From NCBI GenBank assembly GCA_003290465.1, contig CP030759.1, forward strand, positions 1,269,144 through 1,333,143: a stretch of 64,000 bases of DNA, read 5' to 3'. The translations under genes were made by a program, and so were the position numbers. The notes beneath the pieces are model-generated. The model made no database searches. It was not told the DNA's origin and was given only the letters and a program-made list of their open reading frames with translations. This DNA is from Candidatus Sumerlaea chitinivorans. Its GTDB lineage: Bacteria; Sumerlaeota; Sumerlaeia; Sumerlaeales; Sumerlaeaceae. Below, piece after piece: positions 34,115-41,342 of the stretch. Numbering within the stretch: the stretch's first letter is position 1; every line of letters begins with the position of its first letter.

Positions 34115-35011
34115 ATGAGCAAACTACAACGTTCTTCCATAGTTGGTCTATCGCTTTCCAAGATTGTCGAGCTCGCTCTTGCTGAAGACATCGGGCCTGG
34201 AGATCTTACAAGTCAGATCTTTGCTCACGAAACCCGACCGAGGCGTGCAATCTTTTTGGCAAAACAAGCGGGGGTTCTGAGCGGAAGTGAAGTCGTGCGG
34301 GAAGTTTTTCATCAGCTTGATCCGTCGAGCCGCGTTCGCATGCGGATTCGAGACGGGCAGGAGTTTCGTGCGGGCGATGAGTTGCTCGAAGTTCGAGCAA
34401 ACCTTGTGGCACTGCTAAGTGGTGAGCGCACTGCCCTCAACTTCTTACAACGCCTGAGTGGGATTGCCACCCTCACTCGCGCCTATGTGAACGCCCTCGG
34501 TCCGAAATCTTCGATTGGCATTTACGATACACGTAAGACCACTCCCCTTTTGCGTGCCTTGGAGAAGAAAGCTGTGTGCGACGGCGGGGGACGGAATCAT
34601 CGCTTCGGCCTGTTCGATATGGTGATGCTAAAAAACAATCACATTGATGCAGCCGGAAGCGTCAGTGCCGCTGTGGCCGAGCTTGTGGCGCGCGGAGTGT
34701 TTGCAGCATCCCCACGCCCCGCGTTATGCATTGAAGCTCGCAATCTGGATGAGGCGCTGGAGGCAGTTAGCGCGGGAGCGGATATTGTCATGCTGGACAA
34801 CCTTGATCTCAAATCCATCCGGTCCATTGTGAAAAAAATGGAGGCCTTCGCACATCAGCTTGGCTGCCGCTTGCCGGAAATCGAGGTCAGCGGGGGGGTC
34901 ACCATTGAAGACGTGAAACGGTTGCGACGCCTCCCCATTCAGCGCATTTCCGTGGGACGCCTCACCCACTCAGCTCCAGCCATTGACATCAGCATGCGCA
35001 TTGTCCGCTAA
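34115..35011 (+). CDS. nadC: Quinolinate phosphoribosyltransferase (nicotinate-nucleotide pyrophosphorylase)
   Basis: 298 residues. Family motifs are all there: LAEDIGPGDLTS at the N-terminus, LSGERTALNFLQRLSGIAT, DTRKTTP and HRFGLFDMVMLKNNH, and the C-terminal SGGVT and ISVGRLTHSAPAID. It makes nicotinate mononucleotide from quinolinate and PRPP in de novo NAD synthesis. nadA and nadB are not beside it. It stands alone among genes on the other strand. Confidence 0.96.
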   Translation: MSKLQRSSIVGLSLSKIVELALAEDIGPGDLTSQIFAHETRPRRAIFLAKQAGVLSGSEVVREVFHQLDPSSRVRMRIRDGQEFRAGDELLEVRANLVALLSGERTALNFLQRLSGIATLTRAYVNALGPKSSIGIYDTRKTTPLLRALEKKAVCDGGGRNHRFGLFDMVMLKNNHIDAAGSVSAAVAELVARGVFAASPRPALCIEARNLDEALEAVSAGADIVMLDNLDLKSIRSIVKKMEAFAHQLGCRLPEIEVSGGVTIEDVKRLRRLPIQRISVGRLTHSAPAIDISMRIVR

Positions 35012-35061
35012 CACAGCGGGGCGGGAAAGCAACATCTCCTGTGGGGTGCCCCTCACCGTAA

Positions 35062-35421
35062 CTATAGTTCTTTCTTTGGGGTCAGAACGTAGTGTCGCCA
35101 CTGGCGCTCATGACTTCTGAACGGCATGATTTCCGTAAAGAAATCAAACGGTACCCAGTGACGGAGAGGGGCGTAAAACCGCTCTCGAACGGTCAGCGGT
35201 TCGTAACCGGGCTTTTCAAGTTTGATATCGTAAAACCAGTTCCAGTTGTAGGCCATCTCAATAGGAGTCTGCCCATAGTAGACGCCGTTGACCCACACTT
35301 TCGCGTTGGGCGGATCGCTTGTGATCGTCGCTGTCTTGCGGATGCACCCACTCAGGCAAAACGCAAGCGCCACAAGAAGAATTCCTTGACCGACTCTTTT
35401 TATGCTCTTCAATCCACTCAT
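35062..35421 (-). CDS. PEGA-domain lipoprotein
   Basis: 119 residues. Lipobox CLSGC at about 22-26, then a PEGA-type domain: ITSDPPNAKVWVNGVYYGQTP and KPGYEPLTV. The C-terminal third is aromatic and basic (RHWVPFDFF). It is an envelope protein that may bind cell wall or other proteins through the PEGA fold. The frame extends to 35493; ATG 35421 has GAGG 6 bases upstream. It follows the histidine-kinase gene after 89 bases on the same strand. Confidence 0.8.
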   Translation of the reverse strand: MSGLKSIKRVGQGILLVALAFCLSGCIRKTATITSDPPNAKVWVNGVYYGQTPIEMAYNWNWFYDIKLEKPGYEPLTVRERFYAPLRHWVPFDFFTEIMPFRSHERQWRHYVLTPKKEL

Positions 35422-35510
35422 GAGTTGCCTCATAAATTCAATGCCCTGACCGCACGTTTTACAATTGGAAATCTGACCGCCACTTTCCAGCAAATTGTGC
35501 GTTTAACTTC

Positions 35511-37847
35511 CTACCCCACCTCCTCTGCGAATTCCTCATAGGGTGGCAAACAGACCTTGAAGCAAGTGCCAACGCCGGGAGTTGATGCGACATCGATTGT
35601 TCCGCCGGCATTAGACACCAGCCCATAAACGATGGATAATCCCAAGCCAAGGCCACCTTCGGCGCTGCGCGTCGTAAAGAACGGATCAAAAATTTGACTG
35701 AGATGCTCGGGAGAAATACCCGTACCGTTGTCTTCGACCTCGAGCACTACCTTTGGAGAGTTCCCCGTCCGATCTAAGTAAGTTCGAATCACGATTCGCC
35801 CCCCTCGCCCCACCGCGTCCTCTGCATTTCGGATAAGATTGAGAAGGATCTGGCGAGCATGATCCCGATCAAGGAGCACCTGCGGCAACTGCTCGACAAG
35901 GCGTACGTCCAAAGTTATTGCCTTTTTTTTGAACCCAATTTCGAGCAGGGGTAAAAGTTTACGGATTTCCGCATTCAGATCCAACGGCTGTTTGCTTCCT
36001 GCCGTTGGGCGGGCGAAGTCGAGTAAACCTCGCACAATGCGCGCAATCCGCTCCAGTTCCTCATCCATTGCTTCCAACGTCACTGGGTCTGGTGGGGCGT
36101 TCGAGTTGAGACGCAAAAGTTGAACAAAGTTCTTGATGATCCCCAGCGGATTGTTGATTTCATGCGCGACGCCGGCAGCGAGCCTTCCTGTCGCGGCATA
36201 CCGTTCGCTCTGACGCAGTTGTTCGTAAACGCGCCGAAGCTGTTCGGCCCGCTCCTCGACCTTCTTCTCAAGGCCAGCCGCAAATTCAGCCAATTTCTCA
36301 TAGAGTTGGATGTGCTGCACAGCGAGAGTTAGAAAGGCGCCGATTTGAGCCAAGAGCTCGCGCTGGCTTTGCGTGAATACTTCGCGTTGTCCGCGCCCGA
36401 GAAAAAGAACCCCTTGTACGCCTTGCTCGGTGCTAAGGCCGATAGCGCAATACGTCGCGATTCCCATGTTTGTGAGCACGGGTGCCAACGTCGTTTCGCA
36501 CGAGCTGAGGTAGACCGTTTCGCTGCGGACGCGCTGGAAAAGCCCTTGGAGCAAGTCGGCACCCAACGCAGCTGTTTCGGAGCCACTTTCATCCCAAACA
36601 CGGAACCGTTGTTCCCCCAAAGCCAAAATGAGAAAGTAGCGGTCGTATTCCACTAAACGACGCAATGAGAGATGCGTTGTCGTGACTAAGCGCGGCCAAT
36701 CGAAACTGGCAAGAATTGCCCGGCTCACCTCGTTAACCAGGGTCACCTGCTGCGCCCGGCTTTCTGCCCTACGCATTTGTAGCTCGAGTTCCGTACGCGA
36801 GCGTTGGATTTCAGCGACCATTTTGTTGAATGCGTGGGCAAGTTCTTCGAGCTCGTCGCGGGTCGAGATTGTCACACGAGCCTGAAAGTCACCTTGCGCA
36901 AGTCGTTCTACTTGGGCATGGAGGCTCTTGAGGGGTCGCACAAATCCCTTCGCGACGCCGAAGCTAATTGCGACGATCCCCGCCGCTAACCCAACAGCAA
37001 ATAGCGCATTGCGCCATAAAAGAGCATGGAAAAGGGGCATGATCGCTTGCAAATCACTAACAACGACAACAGCCCAATCTACGGTCGTCGCTCCGGCGTT
37101 TTGTTGTTGCCGGAGTGCGCGAACTGCGGCGTAACCCACAAGGTATTCGGGCAGATTTTCTTCAGAGATAAATTGCCACCCAGATAGCCTGAGGCGTTGC
37201 TCGTGGACAAGATTTCTGAGTTTGACGAATAGGTTCCCCGGAGCAGGGGGCCCTAAGATGGTTCCACGGTTCGTCAGGATACAGACCTGCGCCTGATCGC
37301 CGGGGGAACTGCGAGTGTAGAGGTCAGTAAATGGTTGCAAAGGAACGTACGCGACCAGAAATCCGGGGATTCGCCCCTCGAGCGAAACAAAAACCCGTAG
37401 CGCTGGTGCGTGCGGTCCAGAACCTGCTTCGTCGAGATAAATGGGACTTCGGGGATGTTCTGCGTGGAGCGCGAGCGGTAAATCCGTAAGCTGTGGTGGA
37501 ACCGAGCCGCGGGCGGCGACAACTTCTCCCATTCGGTTGATCTGCGCCCACGCAACAATTGCACGATCTTGAGGCTCGGTGGCCTCGTCCAACGAGACAC
37601 CTTGTTGCAAGCGTTCCGCTGCGGCACGCACCGACAGAATCACTTCCTCGAGATTATCACTGATGCCTCGTGCGGTCCCCTCGGCTCGCTCTTGAAAGAA
37701 CAAGCCTAAAGACTCGCGTACAGCACCTGTCGTGCCCCGATAAAGAGTCACGATTCCCAAGGCAGCGGGAATAAAACTTATCCCCAGCAGCAGTATGAGC
37801 AACTTTGCTTGGATGCTTAGGGAAAATCTGCGCACTTGAGCTTGCAT
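35511..37847 (-). CDS. Membrane sensor histidine kinase (Cache-HAMP-GAF-HisKA-HATPase)
   Basis: 778 residues. A transmembrane helix (about 12-32) is followed by a periplasmic Cache-like sensor region (about 40-270), a second helix (about 278-300), HAMP (about 300-355), a GAF domain (about 380-530), a coiled coil, HisKA with the phospho-acceptor histidine in GVAHEINNPLG (near 561), and HATPase_c with NLIRNAEDA (N box), DNGTGI (G1) and GLGLGLSI (G2). All kinase motifs are intact. No receiver follows in the same operon; the response regulator at 33343 is the nearest candidate. Ligand unknown. Confidence 0.93.
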   Translation of the reverse strand: MQAQVRRFSLSIQAKLLILLLGISFIPAALGIVTLYRGTTGAVRESLGLFFQERAEGTARGISDNLEEVILSVRAAAERLQQGVSLDEATEPQDRAIVAWAQINRMGEVVAARGSVPPQLTDLPLALHAEHPRSPIYLDEAGSGPHAPALRVFVSLEGRIPGFLVAYVPLQPFTDLYTRSSPGDQAQVCILTNRGTILGPPAPGNLFVKLRNLVHEQRLRLSGWQFISEENLPEYLVGYAAVRALRQQQNAGATTVDWAVVVVSDLQAIMPLFHALLWRNALFAVGLAAGIVAISFGVAKGFVRPLKSLHAQVERLAQGDFQARVTISTRDELEELAHAFNKMVAEIQRSRTELELQMRRAESRAQQVTLVNEVSRAILASFDWPRLVTTTHLSLRRLVEYDRYFLILALGEQRFRVWDESGSETAALGADLLQGLFQRVRSETVYLSSCETTLAPVLTNMGIATYCAIGLSTEQGVQGVLFLGRGQREVFTQSQRELLAQIGAFLTLAVQHIQLYEKLAEFAAGLEKKVEERAEQLRRVYEQLRQSERYAATGRLAAGVAHEINNPLGIIKNFVQLLRLNSNAPPDPVTLEAMDEELERIARIVRGLLDFARPTAGSKQPLDLNAEIRKLLPLLEIGFKKKAITLDVRLVEQLPQVLLDRDHARQILLNLIRNAEDAVGRGGRIVIRTYLDRTGNSPKVVLEVEDNGTGISPEHLSQIFDPFFTTRSAEGGLGLGLSIVYGLVSNAGGTIDVASTPGVGTCFKVCLPPYEEFAEEVG

Positions 37848-37980
37848 GGACTGCTGCCCTACCTCATCGTGGTACCACTAAACTTACTGGCACAATCCTA
37901 AATAAGCCGCGGCACCAACCGTAGCCTAGGCCTGAGCTGGGGGTGTTGCGACTTATTTTTAAAGTCGATAGACAAAGCCG

Positions 37981-39192
37981 ATGACAAAAGCAACGCAGAA
38001 AAAGCGCGTCTTACTGATGTGTGCCGTCGATTTTACGGTTCGTCAGTTTCTTCTTCCCCTTGCACGAGCGCTGGAGAACGAGGGCTACGAAGTCACTCTG
38101 GCGTGCGGCCGGGGACCCTATTTTGAGAGTATTGCGAAAATGGGTTTCAGGATCGAGGAAAACCCGATCTCTCGTTCGATGAACGTACTTGCCCATCTTT
38201 GCGAGATTTGGCGGACTTACCGTTTTATTCGGCGTAACCAGTTTGATATCGTGCACGTTCACACGCCCATTGCTGCCCTTGTCGGAAGAATCGCTGCGCG
38301 CCTTGCAGGAGTCCCGGTGATCATCTATACAGCCCACGGTTTTTACTTCCACGAAGGGATGTCGCCTACGAAGCGCAAGTTCCATATCTGGCTGGAGCGC
38401 ATTGGCGCAAAGTTCGGCGACTTCATCATGACCGTCAGCCGAGAGGACGAAGAAACAGCACTTGCCCTCGGAATTGCGCGACGCGGGACAATAGAAACGA
38501 TATACAACGGCGTGGATACTTCGGCATTTGATCCTGCCCGATTCGCAACTGCACGAGTCCAAGTTCGCGAACAGTATGGTATTCCGGCTGATGCGCCCGT
38601 GGTAGGCTTCGTCGGCCGCCTTGTACGCGAAAAGGGAATTTTCGAGCTGGTGGAAGCGGTCGCGCGTGTGCGCATGAACAATCCAAAGGTGCGACTTCTG
38701 ATTGTCGGTGACGTGTTAAAAAGCGATTACGACGCTGGGAAAAACGAATTGCTCACAAAGATTGCCGAGTTAGGACTCACCGACGTCGTCGCATTGACTG
38801 GGATGGTCGAAGATACGCGGCCCGTCTTAGCGGCAATGGATCTCTTCTGTTTGCCGTCCTACCGGGAGGGAATGCCGGTATCACTTCTTGAAGCCATGGC
38901 GATGGCTAAGCCGTGTATTGCTACCAACATTCGCGGATGCCGAGAAGAAATCGAAGACGGGCTTTCGGGATGGCTCGTTCCCGTTCGCGATGTCGAGCGG
39001 CTGGCCGAACGAATTGAATGGTGCGTTGAACATCCTAATGAAGCAGCGGCCGTGGGGAATCGAGCGCGACAACGCGTACAGAAGCTTTTTGAACTGGACC
39101 GTGTTTTAGCCCACCAAGTTGCCATTTACCGGCGACTGACCACCCCACACTGCTCTTCGCGAGAGGTAGAGAAACCGCCCTCCGCAACATGA
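37981..39192 (+). CDS. Glycosyltransferase family 4
   Basis: 403 residues, GT-B fold. N-terminal half contains HVHTPIAALVGRIAAR and a YTAHGFYFHEG motif typical of GT4 enzymes for exopolysaccharide or undecaprenyl-linked glycan synthesis. The C-terminal half has VGRLVREKGI, the E-x7-E region around PSYREGMPVSLLEAMA and a nucleotide-sugar pocket. It transfers a sugar from a nucleotide donor; acceptor unknown. No clear ribosome-binding site before ATG 37981. It is not in a polysaccharide cluster here. Confidence 0.92.
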   Translation: MTKATQKKRVLLMCAVDFTVRQFLLPLARALENEGYEVTLACGRGPYFESIAKMGFRIEENPISRSMNVLAHLCEIWRTYRFIRRNQFDIVHVHTPIAALVGRIAARLAGVPVIIYTAHGFYFHEGMSPTKRKFHIWLERIGAKFGDFIMTVSREDEETALALGIARRGTIETIYNGVDTSAFDPARFATARVQVREQYGIPADAPVVGFVGRLVREKGIFELVEAVARVRMNNPKVRLLIVGDVLKSDYDAGKNELLTKIAELGLTDVVALTGMVEDTRPVLAAMDLFCLPSYREGMPVSLLEAMAMAKPCIATNIRGCREEIEDGLSGWLVPVRDVERLAERIEWCVEHPNEAAAVGNRARQRVQKLFELDRVLAHQVAIYRRLTTPHCSSREVEKPPSAT

Positions 39193-39264
39193 AGTTGGCT
39201 GGAAACTCGCAAAATGCCTTGCGACCGCTGGGAGCAACCTGCGCCATAACATGGTTGCCACGAG

Positions 39265-39690
39265 TTAGGGACGCTGAACAGACGCAGTTTCCGTCGTTGC
39301 GCTGATGGCAGACTCCAATGAGGCGATTTTTTCATAGTGCCGGCGAATCGCGTGAACGATCTTCTGTTTTTGCTCAACGGTGAGGAGGTTTGCTCGTTCG
39401 CGTTTGAGCGAGTCGAGTTCCGTCAAATTGTGCTCTTTACGCGCCTGCTGGATTCGAGCATTTAACGATCGAAGGCGCTCAATCTGCTGCTGGGTAGCAC
39501 CGACGCTCCGATAGATATCCTCTAAGTCCAACACGAAGGATATCTTCTGCGTCTCGGTGGTTTGCACTCCGCCTTGTATTGTATTGGAGGTCGTTTCACT
39601 GAGGCTTGCTTCGGCGGCGAGGGCGGAGAATCCAAGGGCAATGACAGCTCCGACCACCCGAGTTCTGAAGAATTTACATTTTGGAAACAT
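39265..39690 (-). CDS. Small exported helical protein
   Basis: 141 residues. The signal peptide ends near residue 26 (FSALAAEA). The mature part has a helical, Gln/Arg/Lys-rich region with QQQIERLRSLNARIQQARKE, then LTVEQKQKIV, which recalls the LTxxQ motif of Spy/CpxP chaperones. AGGAGGA lies 6 bases before ATG 39690; the open frame up to 39843 is unlikely. The neighbouring gene at 40008 encodes a clearer Spy-like protein. Family call is tentative. Confidence 0.72.
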   Translation of the reverse strand: MFPKCKFFRTRVVGAVIALGFSALAAEASLSETTSNTIQGGVQTTETQKISFVLDLEDIYRSVGATQQQIERLRSLNARIQQARKEHNLTELDSLKRERANLLTVEQKQKIVHAIRRHYEKIASLESAISATTETASVQRP

Positions 39691-40007
39691 GTCACTTCCT
39701 CCTACGAAACCTCGTTCTCCGCGTTCCGAAAACTTGTCTTCCAACGTTTGTCCCGTCACCCCAAAGAATACAACCACCGCTGGAACTTTGCTTTTGGTGA
39801 GAAGACACCGAGCAATGGAAGGCATTATCGCCTTGGCGACCATTGCTTACCGGTACTACTTAGGAACCTCCTGGACCCGACCTCCGATAAAGGTTGGGGA
39901 CCCGCTTGCATTAAGCCCCAATCGAAATGCTACGCCCCAAAACAGTAGCGGTGGGAAAGCCAAAACTTTCCCACCGCTACGCGCAGAATTGCATTCACAA
40001 AAGAAGG
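39691..40007. other. Intergenic region between two exported-protein genes
   Basis: 317 bases, non-coding, holding the strong terminator at 39945-39980 and presumably the promoter of the 39265 gene. No other feature seen. Confidence 0.5.
39945..39980 (-). terminator. Strong terminator of the Spy-like gene
   Basis: Perfect 15-bp stem: GTAGCGGTGGGAAAG (39945-39959) with CTTTCCCACCGCTAC (39966-39980), 6-base loop. On the minus strand TGTTTTGGGG follows. It lies 28 bases past the stop of the 40008 gene. Confidence 0.85.
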
Positions 40008-40427
40008 TTACTTTGTAGCTTTCGGGCCAGTGGTTTGGGCATCCCCACGGCGACCGATGCCTTTCTGCTGCATGATTTCACGAATCTTGGCCTGCTTCTC
40101 GGGCGAGAGGATTTTCATCCGCTCTTCACGAAGCTCTTTCATCTTAGCTTGGTCTTTTGCTTGGCGAGCTTCGACCATTTTCTCGTCAAGCTCTTTTAAC
40201 TTCGCGATCTCTTCGTCGCTCAACCCAGCCTCTTTGTAGACCTCCTGCATGAGCTTTTGTCGCTCAGCGATCATGGCGGGACGGCCGGGCTTCCCAGCTT
40301 CTTTCACTTCTGCCGCTTGGGGCTTTGCAGCTTCTTTTGCTTCTGCGGCCTTTTCGGTATTCTCGGCGGCAAACGTCAGACCAGCAACAACTGCCAGCGA
40401 GGCAGCAATCGCAAAAACGCGTTTCAT
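40008..40427 (-). CDS. Spy/CpxP-like periplasmic protein
   Basis: 139 residues. Signal peptide (about 1-20, GLTFAA), an Ala/Glu/Lys-rich spacer, then a Spy-like helical core: EAGLSDEEIAKLKELDEKM, MKELREERMKILSPEKQAKIREIM. ILSPEKQAKI is the LTxxQ-type repeat. Spy-family proteins act as ATP-independent chaperones or metal-stress sensors in the periplasm. AAGGAG lies 6 bases before the ATG. It ends in a strong terminator, so it is separately transcribed from the 39265 gene. Confidence 0.82.
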   Translation of the reverse strand: MKRVFAIAASLAVVAGLTFAAENTEKAAEAKEAAKPQAAEVKEAGKPGRPAMIAERQKLMQEVYKEAGLSDEEIAKLKELDEKMVEARQAKDQAKMKELREERMKILSPEKQAKIREIMQQKGIGRRGDAQTTGPKATK

Positions 40428-40498
40428 AACGTGCTCCTTTTTACAGGTGAATAGTCATTACAACCGCTTTAAAACTAAAAAGAACCGAGCATTGCTAT

Positions 40499-41203
40499 TC
40501 AGAGCGTTGTGAGGTCGGTAAGCGTCGCATTCAGTGGCCGATCGCAGTAGAAAGCTTCACCAAACGGCACATCGATGAGGAGTCCGGCGGCTCGTTTCCT
40601 TGTGATGAGGCGTTCATAGTAGCGGGAGATACCCTCAAGCTGGGAGGCGTAACACCTCGCAAGTTTCTCCCACCGATCCATATAATCGGTGACATCCACG
40701 ACAAAGCTCGCTCGGACGGTTTCTGGGAAGAGGTAGTAGACGATGTTTGGAATCCAGAACGGTTCATTCCCTGTTTCTACATTTTTGAACCGACTTAAGC
40801 GAAACGCTGAGCGCACGATCTCGCCAGTAGCCTCGTGATCCGGGTGCATGAGCGGATAATGGTAGTAATGGCAAAGAATCAAGCGTGGGCGGATTTCGCG
40901 AATGAACCGTACCATTTTGAGGCGAGCTTCCACGGTGTTTTCGATCTTTGTATCAGGAAAATCCAGCCAGTACACATCCGCCCCCAAGTACGCTGCGGCA
41001 GCACGCGCCTCCTCGTCGCGAAGGGCTGCACTTCCATGGGTTCCCGCTTCGCCATGGGTCATGTGTGCGATACAAATGCGTTTGCCCTGATCGCGTAAAC
41101 GGAGAAGGGTGCCGCCAATCATGTGCTCAACGTCGTCAGGGTGTGCTCCAATGGCCAGCACATCGTAATTGAAGTCGGAACGCGTTGCTTCGGTCTTGGT
41201 CAT
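40499..41203 (-). CDS. PIG-L (LmbE/BshB-type) deacetylase
   Basis: 234 residues. The zinc-site motif AHPDDVE (about 20-26) and the later HPDHEA (about 122) define PIG-L deacetylases. Length, THGEAGTHG and YLGADVYWLDFPD fit the BshB1 branch, which deacetylates GlcNAc-malate in bacillithiol synthesis, but no bshA or bshC is visible, so another GlcNAc-type substrate is equally possible. The GT4 gene at 37981 is only 1.3 kb away, though on the other strand; BshA is a GT4 enzyme, so the pair deserves a check. GAGGG precedes the ATG. Confidence 0.9.
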   Translation of the reverse strand: MTKTEATRSDFNYDVLAIGAHPDDVEHMIGGTLLRLRDQGKRICIAHMTHGEAGTHGSAALRDEEARAAAAYLGADVYWLDFPDTKIENTVEARLKMVRFIREIRPRLILCHYYHYPLMHPDHEATGEIVRSAFRLSRFKNVETGNEPFWIPNIVYYLFPETVRASFVVDVTDYMDRWEKLARCYASQLEGISRYYERLITRKRAAGLLIDVPFGEAFYCDRPLNATLTDLTTL

Positions 41204-41342
41204 TTTCCCTCACTCGATCGTTCGGATTGATTTATTGTAAATCAGAACACAGTGAATAGGGTGCGGTTATTGCGTAAAGAACTACTTACGTTGTGTTTTG
41301 CCCCACATGCGCAAAGCTTGGTTACAAAAGGAAAGTTTTTCG

